DNA of 64,000 nt from Taxawa tesnikishii (nom. ined.). Its lineage: Eukaryota > Ascomycota > Dothideomycetes > Dothideales. Every line of letters begins with the position of its first letter. The first letter of the stretch is position 1. Both the position numbers and the translations under genes were made by a program. Below, in pieces: positions 45,689 to 55,132 of the stretch. The stretch is taken from positions 496,001-560,000 of the forward strand of contig JAPDRO010000018.1 in the NCBI GenBank assembly GCA_030247885.1, given 5' to 3'. The notes below the pieces were generated by a model. It did no database searches, had not been told where the DNA came from, and saw only the letters and a list, made by a program, of their open reading frames with translations.

Positions 45689-46336
45689 CGTCTACCTGGT
45701 TCAGCGTCGTCCAAGACGCTGACAGTCTGTTCATCCAGGCGTCCCCATTGGGACTTCCGGATGAATCCCTCGTCGAGTTTGTGGTAGCGGGGTTGCCGCA
45801 ACGGGTGGTGGACAATTTGACCGTAGAGTTTAGGGAAACTGAGTGGTACTCAATCTTCGAATGATCAACGGACGTTGGGAGACGACGTCAAAGGTGATGA
45901 AGAAGGGATTGGTGTAGGGAGCGAAAGTAACGCAGCAGGCTGCAGGTGTTCCAGTCCGAATACGACTATTCTCGTTGGCTAAAGATTCAATCGAGTGCAA
46001 TGTCTGCCTTCCTATGCGCGACCATCTACCCTTACGTCCTCTACTCCTCGCAATAGAGAATCCACAAGATTGTAGCACAAAGCCATGGAACAATAGGCTA
46101 TCTCTCTGAAGTGAACAGGACTACGTGATTTCATGAAATCGTTCCTAGCTTGGTTTCAAAACGTGCTGTGCTCTCAAAGTGTTGTGACGTGAACGGAAGA
46201 ATACATGCCCAAGCTCTTTGTGCTACCTTGATGCTCCCTAATTTTCCCTTCTTTCTCGTAGCAGTATAATCCTAGCGATATACCTACGTCCTTCTTGTAC
46301 GCTCACGAACCAGAAGCCTACCCAGAATCCTAAAAG
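45689..46336. other. Intergenic within the cluster
   Basis: 648 bp; no supported gene or repeat. Confidence 0.5.
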
Positions 46337-46612
46337 ATGCCAACGGGTGCGGAAAACGAGTCCCCTTACGCCCGCATGACGCCCCCAAGGTACTGCGGAT
46401 GTGTCGACTGGAGCTTCCAGCTTCCATGCGGCCATGTGCATCAGCTCAGGATCTGCAACCCAGAGAACACCAAAATTAAGGCTGACGTGTGCACTGCTTA
46501 CTTCTGCACTGCCATCTCCATAGACGGCGTCAAGGTTGACGAGAAGCATGAGTGGTACCCCAAAGAAGGCTGCTCGGAGTGCCGGAAGCGGGATCTCCAG
46601 AAGCAGTGCTGA
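46337..46612 (+). CDS. Cys/His-head cluster protein C, 91 aa
   Basis: A complete small frame from ATG 46,337 to TGA. After a 17-residue leader the head reads RYCGCVDWSFQLPCGHVHQL, then CNPENTKIKADVCTAYFC and, at the end, EGCSECRKRDLQKQC. Nine Cys and three His in 91 residues, with the CGH triplet and a terminal C-x2-C as in neighbours A and B. It consists of little more than the head, so it may represent the minimal functional unit. No signal peptide. Small size leaves some doubt, but the shared motif supports it. Confidence 0.6.
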   Translation: MPTGAENESPYARMTPPRYCGCVDWSFQLPCGHVHQLRICNPENTKIKADVCTAYFCTAISIDGVKVDEKHEWYPKEGCSECRKRDLQKQC

Positions 46613-47110
46613 GGCGTCTTGACCTGTCATACTGAGAGAGACGACATGGACCGGGGTGTCCTGACATGTCACGTTCAGGGAAGCGCGGCGGATAGGAACC
46701 AGGCATCCAGACCGGGTCGTTGGCGATGGCAACTGAAATGGCTCGTCTTTGATTTGCGATTGCAGTTTGGTTGCTGTTATTCATGTGGCGCTCGAGGATT
46801 CTAGTCGCATGTGCGGCTGCGAGATTAGAACAAAAACCCGAAGGCATGTATCGGTATACAGAGTCAGTCACAACTCACTTCAAAACATTGCCGTCTCTTT
46901 GTAGCTGTCTCATACCACAGTCTCGCATGCCACGTCTCATATAGGAATTTGATCGTCCGATTCTTTTCTCACTGACTTCACGTCTCTGATTCTCAGCTCT
47001 TTCGAGTGTTGCAAAGAGAACACACGAAATCATGCCAGCGAGACGTTTGATTATCATTCCAACGAGCGCAAGTTCTGTGGCCATTGTCCAGATCTCCGGA
47101 CTTCTTGGCA
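46613..47110. other. Intergenic within the cluster
   Basis: 498 bp between gene C and the MITE; nothing recognised. Confidence 0.5.
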
Positions 47111-47117
47111 TTCTGGA

Positions 47118-47202
47118 TTGCAAAAGTCCCCGGTCTGGGCGCGGGCTTCTTTTTATCAAAATAGCGTCGCATATATGGATGTTTTTCGATGATTGCGCAA
47201 CA
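47118..47202 (+). repeat. Left TIR of the MITE
   Basis: TTGCAAAAGTCCCCGGTCTG to TGATTGCGCAAC; inverted partner at 47,491-47,575. Confidence 0.9.
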
Positions 47203-47490
47203 ACAATACTAGTAATAGATTCTTTATAGGTATTAAAAGATGCGCTTAACTAAGCCATTTAATCTAGTATATAAAGAGGATCTTAAGTACGCTATATTAT
47301 TGCGCATTTATATATTTTTGTAAATTCACTATTCCGGATTGCAAAAGTTCTTAGTCTAACTTACTAGCTTTTAAGTTTTCAGTATTTACGTCTTATATAT
47401 CTCTTATGAATATAGGATATATATACTAAATAATAGCTTTAAATAACACGAAGCTTAAATAGCATTTACAAGGTATAAGAATAATAGTAT

Positions 47491-47575
47491 GTTGCGCAAT
47501 TGTCGAACAATATGTTCATTTGCGACGCCATTCTAATAAAAAGAAGCCGGCAAGCTAGACCGGGGACTTTCGCAA
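47491..47575 (-). repeat. Right TIR of the MITE
   Basis: On the - strand begins TTGCGAAAGTCCCCGGTCTA and ends AATTGCGCAAC. Confidence 0.9.
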
Positions 47576-48339
47576 ATTAGAACAAGACAGAATCCTGTCG
47601 GCGATTCAGTGAAGTGCTTAAGAGTGATAGATGTCGACGGACGCTACATTTGTGCAGTCTCCCGTGTAATCGTTGGAAAACCAAGAGCGAACTAATATCG
47701 GATGCGGCGTTGGAGACTTGTTGACGGTCGAGTTCCCTACGAGAAGCCTTTGGTTTTCGGGCATTGTCGGAATCTCCTCACCTCGAATTTGCTTAAAGCG
47801 CCACCCTTTTGCAGTTGTACCCATTAACTGATTTCGCGTGTTGGCCAAGGTCATTGACTGACTAACCATGAATCAACCACTCCATTCATCGAATCACTAT
47901 CAGTACCCAAGACAATTCCAGGCTCCAGAAATCCGAAATTAGATCACATTCAAAGCCAACTGCAATACCGTCCCGACGACATCTCATACCAATATCCATG
48001 CCCAAACGCGTAGCAGTTTCGCAACGGCAAACTACAGCGGTGGTGGCTGCGACGTTACGATTCCGTCAAGAGTAGCGTTGTATGAGTTGCTATTGCGGGT
48101 CGAAGTTATCCCTACGTCGGCCTTGACTCGGCAAAACACCCTCAGAGAATACGTCTTACCACCATCTTGAGCGGGCCTTAAGCCGGTCGCACCAGCACTG
48201 GCGTGAAATTACATTTGCATATCATCCTTGTCTCATAAGACACTCGATTTTTGGGACCCGAACATGTTCTGATTCTGACAGTCTACAACCAAACAACCCC
48301 CCTTAAACGCCCCACCGAACCTTCCCCGAAGCTGTTCAC
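47576..48339. other. Intergenic; downstream flank of gene D
   Basis: Contains one 83-codon - strand frame (47,618-47,869) without recognisable features. Otherwise empty. Confidence 0.5.
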
Positions 48340-49428
48340 CTACCACCTCTTGTTTCTTGCGCCCCCACTCTCGGTCTCACTGCTGGTCACGTTCTTTGAG
48401 GTAAAGCCGCAGAAGTACTGTCGCTTGTCATACTCCCTTTGCGCACGGCTCTTGTACTCAGGACCGTAGTCCTTTGTCTGCTCCAGCACGACCTTGTCTC
48501 CGGCAATCACGCACCAAGGACCGACTTCAACACCATCAGCGTACTCGTAATTATAGTGCGAGTCCATCTGCGACCACGCCCATGCGTGGCCAAGAATGTC
48601 GCTCCACTCCTCGTGGGACGGGCCCTCGGGGAAATGGGCGTCCTCCTGAGCCCAGGCGTCAGCACGGTAGGCTGCGAGCTCTGGGGCTTCCATTGCACGA
48701 ACAGCTTCGGCGATTGTGCGGGGCTGCTTTGCGAGAACGGTGCCGTGGATCGAACGCGGTGGACTGAGTCTGCGCGACGGATTGAATGTGACGGACAGAC
48801 GCTCCGGCGAGCGCGATGTTGGCACCTCCTGCGTCAGTCCTTTGAGCGATTCCGGTTCTCGCATCAGATGAGCTTCCCAGAAGTCGGTGTCGCTTGAGTC
48901 TGCTGACGCCGATGTCTTCTCCAAGGAGATCAGTAACTTGATTTCCGAGAGGGTTCCGTACATGGTCTCCAGCTTCTGCTCGATATTTGAGATCAACTGC
49001 TTGGCTTGTGTCAAACATGGCATGGGCTTGGAACTTCGGCGTTTGGACTTGTTGCTGGGCTTCTTGCTGAGCCTCCTATTGACATTGTTGCTGGCCATAT
49101 TGCGAGCTGAGTTCCTCAAATCGCTAGTCAATAGCCTTAGAGCCACAAGCAGGGCTGGAGGGAGCGGCTCGGAGCAGGGACTCTGAGGGACGTTGGGGAG
49201 CATCCGCTTAATCTGGGAGACTTTATGGGCTATGCAAAGCTCCTCCTCACGGATCGAATCGTGCCGCCTCTGGAGGAAGTCTGCGAGATCCTGGAGGTCT
49301 CTGACCTGACAGGGGCGCTTCTGGTAGTGTCCTGGACACAAGCCGTCTTCCAGATGACCTTGGCACTCTGTCTCCGCACAGAAGTAGTTGATCTGGGAGT
49401 GGCCGCACGTGTGGAAGACCTTGCACAT
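48340..49428 (-). CDS. Cys/His-head cluster protein D, 362 aa
   Basis: Complete single-exon frame from ATG 49,428. The head is MCKVFHTCGHSQINYFCAET, then CQGHLEDGLCPGHYQKRPCQ and EELCIAHK near residue 65. The spacing (Met-Cys, CGH, Cys, R-P-C, Cys-x2-His) matches genes E and F. The middle is basic (NKSKRRSSKP) followed by a predicted helix (LTQAKQLISNIEQKLETMYG). Towards the C-terminus there is a Trp-rich acidic part (AWAQEDAHFPEGPSHEEWSD; MDSHYNYEYADGVEVGPW). No signal peptide or membrane segment, so probably intracellular. No known domain; I infer metal binding from the ordered Cys/His. It lies next to E on the same strand with 1.35 kb between them. Confidence 0.7.
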   Translation of the reverse strand: MCKVFHTCGHSQINYFCAETECQGHLEDGLCPGHYQKRPCQVRDLQDLADFLQRRHDSIREEELCIAHKVSQIKRMLPNVPQSPCSEPLPPALLVALRLLTSDLRNSARNMASNNVNRRLSKKPSNKSKRRSSKPMPCLTQAKQLISNIEQKLETMYGTLSEIKLLISLEKTSASADSSDTDFWEAHLMREPESLKGLTQEVPTSRSPERLSVTFNPSRRLSPPRSIHGTVLAKQPRTIAEAVRAMEAPELAAYRADAWAQEDAHFPEGPSHEEWSDILGHAWAWSQMDSHYNYEYADGVEVGPWCVIAGDKVVLEQTKDYGPEYKSRAQREYDKRQYFCGFTSKNVTSSETESGGARNKRW

Positions 49429-50780
49429 TTTGACGGTGAATGTGACGTTGATGGAGTGTTTGTTTGTTGTAAAAGTTCCACACCGGGTAGAGCTAGCTGT
49501 CTGGGTCCAATCCTCAAAGCCGTTGTTCAGGGGCTGGAGGCACAGCTTTATATACTCGAGCTCTTGCTAGACAGTAGTCTTGTCTGCGAGCAATTCCTGA
49601 AATGTCAGAAGACTCTTTGTCTTTTACATTGGCTTGTGTTGGATTGTACTTTGTTGTGGGTCTGGTACTTTGGTTCTTTGTGGGTGGAAGCTGTTGAGAG
49701 TATGTTGGATGATGATGCGCGTCGGATTGCTTTTATAGAAAAGGGTGAAGAGAACTCTGCCCGGCGGAGCCTTGCTCAACACCAACAAGGCTCCAGCTTT
49801 CCCACTTCCGTATATAAAGTGTAGACTTTCCCCAACCCACGGTTGCGGTGTTTGTCCCGTGGCTGTTTCGTGGAGAAGCCGCAAAGCCGAAGAAAGGAAG
49901 CGAAGCGACAACGAGATCGTAGATAACGTGGCTCACAATGCATTGTGTCTGTGAAGAGAGCAGGAGCGACGTAGACGTACTCCAGAAGTGGAGGCAAGAC
50001 ACGCAAGCTGGACGTAGGCGTCGCGTCAATTGGTTGTATGGGCGAAACGCATATATAAGAAGGAACCTTGGAGGAATTAGCATCGGCAAAGGCTAAAAGC
50101 ATCATGGGGGCGTAAGGTTGCAGGAATTTAATGATGGAGAACTACCGGGGCTTCATAGCGTATTGAGGAAGAATTTTCATACGAACTTTGCTACAACACC
50201 CATTCAATCCCATACGCACAGAAACGTACCGTGCTTCCATGTTTGTGTCTGATAGGCTGTCAAGAGAACAACATCCTCTCTTCCTTTTTCTTAGGTACTT
50301 CATATGCGCATCATTATTCCAGTGTCTCTCGCTTTAAGTGCTTCCATCATCTTGTGCATCTTGAACACGTCGATCCGGGAGATGCCGCGCTCTCAATTCC
50401 GGTATCATATAATGGAGCTCTGGTTCGCTCATCTTCATGGCAGACCGTGTTACGATACATCTGAGATCTTCCTTGACGCTACATTCGAAGATGTGAGTTG
50501 CTCCAAGCCCGTCGATTGGCCCGATGGGCTATGGGCACTCCTCGGACTCTCTTCTGCAGCTCGACATCTCTGGACTTTCCGAACCTGTCCAACTTGTTGG
50601 CATTCTCATCATCCAAATAGCATTTCACTGCCAGCCATGCTATTTTTTCCCTGTTCCCGCTGGAAATATAGAGCTTTCACAGCTCCTTATTTCGATGCCA
50701 CGTATGGAAGCATTCTTCACAGCGACGCACGGACTAGGGCATGGCCGCTCGCGAAGTGGCCCGTAAAACGTGCTCCATCA
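49429..50780. other. Intergenic within the cluster
   Basis: 1.35 kb containing the promoter of gene D. Frames of 80-172 codons on + (50,304-50,822) have no motif and overlap the end of gene E; I do not support them. Confidence 0.45.
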
Positions 50781-51800
50781 TCATGTCGTAGCGGAGGTAC
50801 CGATCCCAAGGGGTCTCCATGAATTGAAGCGCGTACGCTCTCGATTGAGAAGAGCATCGTTCGCCGTCTGCTCGAAGGAGCGCACACCGGCTACGGCTAC
50901 GGGTCCAAGCGGGTCACTGGAGTTACCAGTGAACCGCGCTGGGGCTTCTGGCACATGTGAAGCAAACTGGGCCTGGCCACGCAGCCATTGGTTCCTGACC
51001 TCAGCGATCATCTCTTTGAGCCTCTCTAGCGCCCCGGACTCTGGAGTATCCGGGATCGCACGTGGACGCTCCGGCGCTCGGTACTCGGGGAAGGTCGGAG
51101 TCGGAGTTACTGCTCTGACCGTCTTTTGCTGCTGTGACGTATATTGTTGCTCGGCTTGCTGCATTGCATGCCGCATCGTCTCCTGCATAGCCTGTTGCGC
51201 TGTCCGTCTCTGCTGCAGAAGACTCATAACGAGCTGCTGCTCAAGACTTACCCCATCCTGACGTGTCGCGTAGACCTGCTCTCGGAGAATGCTGATGTTG
51301 GTATACATGGTATCAACCGCATCAGCTGCAGCGTCGAATCCAGGAAGAACTTTACAGCTCCACCAGTAGCGAATGTTTGCCCTCATCGCATCAATCCCGT
51401 TGATACCCTCTCGAACGTTTTGGAATGGTTGGAGAAAGGCACTGCTGGAAGGATACCATGGGCAGCCAGCGGAGAAGATGTCGTGGCAGGGTTGCCGGAG
51501 GACGATGTGTTGAAGAGTGACGGGACTGATGTCTGCATACTGCAGAGCCAGATCTTCCATCTCTTCTTGAAACTCCTTCAGGATGAACCGAAAGGCGGTC
51601 GCTGTAGCCAGAAGGGCGTCTGATCCTGCCGGGTTGGCGCTGGCGTGGTGTGGGCAGTGGCCCTTCTGGATGATGCACCCCAGCATGTCCTTCTTGCAAG
51701 GGCGTCCTTGTTGGAATTTCCCACACTCTTCGTTATCCGGATGCTGCTTATCTAGAACGCAGTGGCCACAGCTGAAACACTTGTACATAGATCGGCACAT
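50781..51800 (-). CDS. Cys/His-head cluster protein E, 339 aa
   Basis: Complete single-exon frame from ATG 51,800. Head: MCRSMYKCFSCGHCVLDKQH, then EECGKFQQGRPCKKDMLGC and GHCPHH near residue 50. It has the same order as D and F: Met-Cys, CGH, Cys, R-P-C, then C-P-x-H. The middle is helical (FILKEFQEEMEDLALQYADI; FQNVREGINGIDAMRANIRY) and then Gln-rich with coiled-coil character (QQLVMSLLQQRRTAQQAMQE). The C-terminus is Pro/Arg-rich (APERPRAIPDTPESGALERL). No membrane segment or signal peptide. Function unknown; zinc binding by the head is inference. Confidence 0.7.
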   Translation of the reverse strand: MCRSMYKCFSCGHCVLDKQHPDNEECGKFQQGRPCKKDMLGCIIQKGHCPHHASANPAGSDALLATATAFRFILKEFQEEMEDLALQYADISPVTLQHIVLRQPCHDIFSAGCPWYPSSSAFLQPFQNVREGINGIDAMRANIRYWWSCKVLPGFDAAADAVDTMYTNISILREQVYATRQDGVSLEQQLVMSLLQQRRTAQQAMQETMRHAMQQAEQQYTSQQQKTVRAVTPTPTFPEYRAPERPRAIPDTPESGALERLKEMIAEVRNQWLRGQAQFASHVPEAPARFTGNSSDPLGPVAVAGVRSFEQTANDALLNRERTRFNSWRPLGIGTSATT

Positions 51801-52345
51801 CCTTTCTGGTTTGCTGTTCTGTGTGTTCCAAGTATGTAGTAAGTGTGATGCGTAGATTGAGTCGGTAATATGGTTGCGTTTTTGAGAGGGTCAGGTCGTG
51901 CGTGATGGATGGGATTGTATCATGGAAGAAACCGGCAGGCGTCTGGCCTTGATTTTGAATAACAGGATGAACAGAAAACACTACTTGCACGTGTTTTCGT
52001 TCATCTCCCAAGCGTAGAACACACCCCGGTTTTGTCACCACACAATATGTATAGCAGGTTTGTGGAAGAGTGAAAGTGAAAGAGAGTTCGTTATGTATTA
52101 GACAGGCCCTGTAAGACTATGTCAGAATTCACGATTAGCGTCTACGAACAGTAATATGCACTGTCATACCCTAGACGAGCAAGCAGAGGACTAACGTCCA
52201 TTTGGGGGCGACTATAGATGTTTTAGTTGTGCAAGGCATTATACGTGCAAAGTATCAGGGAATTGACAGGTCTGGTGATCCAACTTCCTCACTCTACAGA
52301 AACCTCCGTTAGGAGGACCCAAGGGTGCGGGAACGTGAGGAGAAC
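51801..52345. other. Intergenic within the cluster
   Basis: 545 bp between genes E and F; nothing recognised. Confidence 0.5.
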
Positions 52346-53377
52346 TTACTCGTCAGCGTCGTTGTGAGACTCCTCCTCATCAGAGTCCAAAGACGTCTCG
52401 GCTAGCACATCGGCCAACGACGTCGCTTTCAGAGTCGGGAATGGCGTTCTGGGAGCGCGACCCTGTTTCCCCGACCCACGCATCGATCGCGGCGGGTTGA
52501 TTGTGCCAGGCTCCGTACAAGACGGCAACTCCAGTGCGGGTTCTCCAAGATCGACGCCACCATGCTTGCACTGCCCACTTGGATGAGGTGGGCAGTCGCA
52601 GCTCATGCCTTCCCCGCAAAAACGATGTGCGGTTATTACCGCGTCACTCTTGAGGAATTGCATGATGGGGCCGACCGGTGCGTCCAGCTCATCCATTGAG
52701 TCGTGACCAAGTATCAGGTTTCCGTCGATGATAGGTACGTCGCGGATGTTGATGGGCCGAGTGTTCCTTGACCGGATGCGAGCGTTGCGTCGCTCATTAA
52801 TCAGCCATACGTCCAGGTTAGCGGCATCCAGTTGGTGGTCTAGCAGTGCGACACGCTTCTCGAGCTCCGGCTTTGCGGTCACTGCCCTGGAGTAACCGGG
52901 AATCACGACAGTGTTCCAGCTTTCGTAATTCTCGTACGTCTCAACGATTGTCTCGACCCCTTGGCGGAGGTCGTGCAACGGCTTGAGATACTCATGCAAC
53001 TCACCGCGACGGTTGGCATCGAATATTGCCGTTAGTGGCTGCTGAAACTCCAAGAGAAGGCCTGTGTCGATTTTAGCGTAGTCGAACAGGATGCGGCGCA
53101 CTTCGTTCTGCTGTTCTCCGAAAACTGCAATTAGTTCTCTTAAGAGATGTTGAATGGCTTGCTTCGCCAGCTTTGGTCTCTGCTTGTGCTCGGGACAGGT
53201 TTTCAGCAGGAAGGTACGGGTAATAGTCTTGTCCGGATCATCCAACCCAATCAACTTGCAGGGGTTGGTAGGGTTGTTTCTGGGATGGTTCTCGCATTCC
53301 CAATTCTCGTACTCGTCGGCGTTTAGATCGTGATGGCCGCAAGAGTACAAGACAAGTTCATAGGCTTCGAAGCACAT
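52346..53377 (-). CDS. Cys/His-head cluster protein F, 343 aa
   Basis: Complete single-exon frame from ATG 53,377. Head: MCFEAYELVLYSCGHHDL, then WECENHPRNNPTNPCKLIG and LLKTCPEHKQRPK near residue 62. The helical middle (IQHLLRELIAVFGEQQNEV; LEFQQPLTAIFDANRRGEL; LHDLRQGVETIVETYENYES) parallels that of gene E (compare NVREGINGIDAM). A second Cys cluster near residue 250 (CGEGMSCDCPPHPSGQCKHG) is peculiar to this member. It ends in an acidic tail (ETSLDSDEEESHNDADE). Shared head plus shared middle make E and F likely paralogues by descent. No known domain. Confidence 0.7.
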   Translation of the reverse strand: MCFEAYELVLYSCGHHDLNADEYENWECENHPRNNPTNPCKLIGLDDPDKTITRTFLLKTCPEHKQRPKLAKQAIQHLLRELIAVFGEQQNEVRRILFDYAKIDTGLLLEFQQPLTAIFDANRRGELHEYLKPLHDLRQGVETIVETYENYESWNTVVIPGYSRAVTAKPELEKRVALLDHQLDAANLDVWLINERRNARIRSRNTRPINIRDVPIIDGNLILGHDSMDELDAPVGPIMQFLKSDAVITAHRFCGEGMSCDCPPHPSGQCKHGGVDLGEPALELPSCTEPGTINPPRSMRGSGKQGRAPRTPFPTLKATSLADVLAETSLDSDEEESHNDADE

Positions 53378-54598
53378 CTTCTGTTTCGAGTGGACAGCGT
53401 CCAGCGATATCTCCTCGTATACGGTTTTGAAATGGTGGGTATAGGAAATGGCTGGACCAGGCCCGTGTTTTGAGCCATGGTTACACTGTCATCGAATATG
53501 ATCCTTTTGTGTACCAAGACTGTTGTGTTCCGAAGCGATGTTTTGTTTTGTGGACAAGGACGGATATCAATCTCACAAAGGAAACGTTAGTGTCGACAGT
53601 GAGTAGCATCCTCAAATAAAGCGATATGTTACAAGAATCTTGCCAACTCACAAAGCGTGACAAAGCACCTGACTCGCTCAAGCTCATCAATGTGTTGATA
53701 GCATAGTTTGTGAGAAGCAGCTGCAAGAAAGCTGCCTGGCATAGGCTTGGCATCGACTAGAGTGCGGCGTAACATTGGAAGGTCTTCACGGAAAGCCAGT
53801 CAGCAATGGCAGTTGAAGTAGAAGTGGACAATCCAGCCAAGGCATTTATTGGTTGAGTTCGACAACCTCCTGCTGACGTCTTTTCTGACAGTTGCCGTCG
53901 CAATCACAGGTCGTCGGCTCGTTGGGAACGTGCGTGCATGGCGACGTATCGAAGCGTGAAACTTTCAGCATGTTGGCCGTGTCCGGTGCTGCGTATCAAC
54001 GTTGAAATTAGACGTCGTGCTGATCATGACTAAGTCTCAAGCCAGAGTACTGAGAAGTGCTGTGATATATCTAACGCTGAGTCTGCGAGTGCTACCCAAG
54101 CGCCGTTTGTTCCTGAGCTGGTGTCAGTGTTGTTCAGATTAGAGACCAGGTCCACTGACAAACGGTAGACAAAGACTTCGCAGAACTGACTACGTTGACA
54201 GCAATGCCGCCCAACACAAATAGTCTCTCGAATGTTGTGGAGGAGAAACAATAGTATGAAACAGCATCTTGGCTTTGTGAATGAGTGGTGGTTTGCTGTG
54301 ATGTCTGGTATGTCTTGAAAGATCGGATGGGAAGGTATATGGGGTTCAGATCCGCTTTAGCACAAAGCCCCGTAAACGATATCGGTAGACCTTGAAGTAC
54401 CAGAAACATTCGTCTGCACATTGGATCTGCACAAGAGATGAGTAAGACGCGTTTAGGTAGGTCCTTGAGCAAAAGACGTTGTCCTACTCCTAGGTAAACA
54501 CTATCACATGTCTAAGGTGTCAGTATGCACGTATCCACCGCTCGATCTGATCGCAATCCTGTCATCGCTTGGAGAGAACTCCAGTCGCCGGTTATCCA
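53378..54598. other. Intergenic, right border of the cluster
   Basis: 1.2 kb without a supported gene. Short - strand frames (for example 54,134-54,472) show no motif and no Cys/His head. Confidence 0.5.
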
Positions 54599-55132
54599 TC
54601 AGAGCTTCTCTCCTTCAGCTGCCTTGGCCTCCTCGCTACCAACAGGCACCAGCTTGCCAACGACAAGGTACTTCTCCGAGAACCTCTCTTCCCATCCGCG
54701 AAGTGCCTCCATTTCCTCGTCGCCCAGACCTTTGAGAGTGTCGAGAGGACCATTCAGATCTTCCGTAAGCATATCCTCGTCGAAGCTACCACATGCCAAG
54801 CCTCTACTCGCATCCCGACCGGCGAAGTTGGCATACGGACCGCCCGGACCATAGAAGTTACGACCTGGAGTCACATCGAAAACTCTGCCGCGAACGGCTA
54901 AATAGACGGGCATGTTGTTCGTGCCATTATACGGAAGCAGGGTCGGCGGGGTAAAGGTCTTGAAGACAGTCGGAGGAGGTGGGGACGGCAGAGTAGCGGC
55001 GGCCTTGGGACGCAGACGATAATATGCTAGGACAACAAAGAGGGCGAGAAGTATGAAGTTGATTGGGGTCGCGATGGTTGCCCTGGTGGTGGAGTGAGAT
55101 GGGTATACGGATAAGTCGTCAGACGCGGAAAA
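54599..55132 (-). CDS. Dap1/MAPR-type cytochrome b5-like heme-binding protein
   Basis: Start chosen at ATG 55,132 (MFSASDDLS), giving 177 aa, close to fungal Dap1; the frame is open to 55,318 and an earlier ATG at 55,225 is possible. A single membrane segment ATPINFILLALFVVLAYYRL (residues ~22-41) is followed by a Pro linker (LPSPPPPTVFKTFTPPTLLP) and the cytochrome b5-like fold: MPVYLAVRGRVFDVTPGRNF, YGPGGPYANFAGRDASRGLA, DMLTEDLNGPLDTLKGLGDE and LRGWEERFSEKYLVVGKL. The Tyr of YGPGGPY is the heme ligand type used by MAPR proteins rather than His. Dap1 supports P450s of sterol synthesis at the ER (family knowledge). Intact. Confidence 0.9.
   Translation of the reverse strand, partial: FSASDDLSVYPSHSTTRATIATPINFILLALFVVLAYYRLRPKAAATLPSPPPPTVFKTFTPPTLLPYNGTNNMPVYLAVRGRVFDVTPGRNFYGPGGPYANFAGRDASRGLACGSFDEDMLTEDLNGPLDTLKGLGDEEMEALRGWEERFSEKYLVVGKLVPVGSEEAKAAEGEKL

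Larger units (their letters stand above)
47118..47575. mobile_element. MITE with 85-bp terminal inverted repeats
   Basis: The first 85 bp (47,118-47,202, TTGCAAAAGTCCCCGGTCT ... GATTGCGCAAC) are an inverted repeat of the last 85 bp (47,491-47,575), with most differences being transitions. The 288-bp middle is AT-rich and non-coding, and contains a third, partial copy of the outer end (GGATTGCAAAAGTTCTTAGT, near 47,337-47,356) in the left-end orientation. The similarity may extend a few bases further out (TTCT). I found no clear target-site duplication, so the superfamily is open. Too small to code for a transposase: a non-autonomous element. Confidence 0.9.

Noticed and set aside
50304-50822. 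172-codon + strand frame between genes D and E, with Cys residues
   Set aside because: Lacks the Met-Cys/CGH head of the cluster and overlaps the end of gene E in antisense.
53481-54472. Possible seventh member of the Cys/His-head cluster
   Set aside because: Both strands were examined; no frame has the CGH triplet with the ordered downstream Cys.
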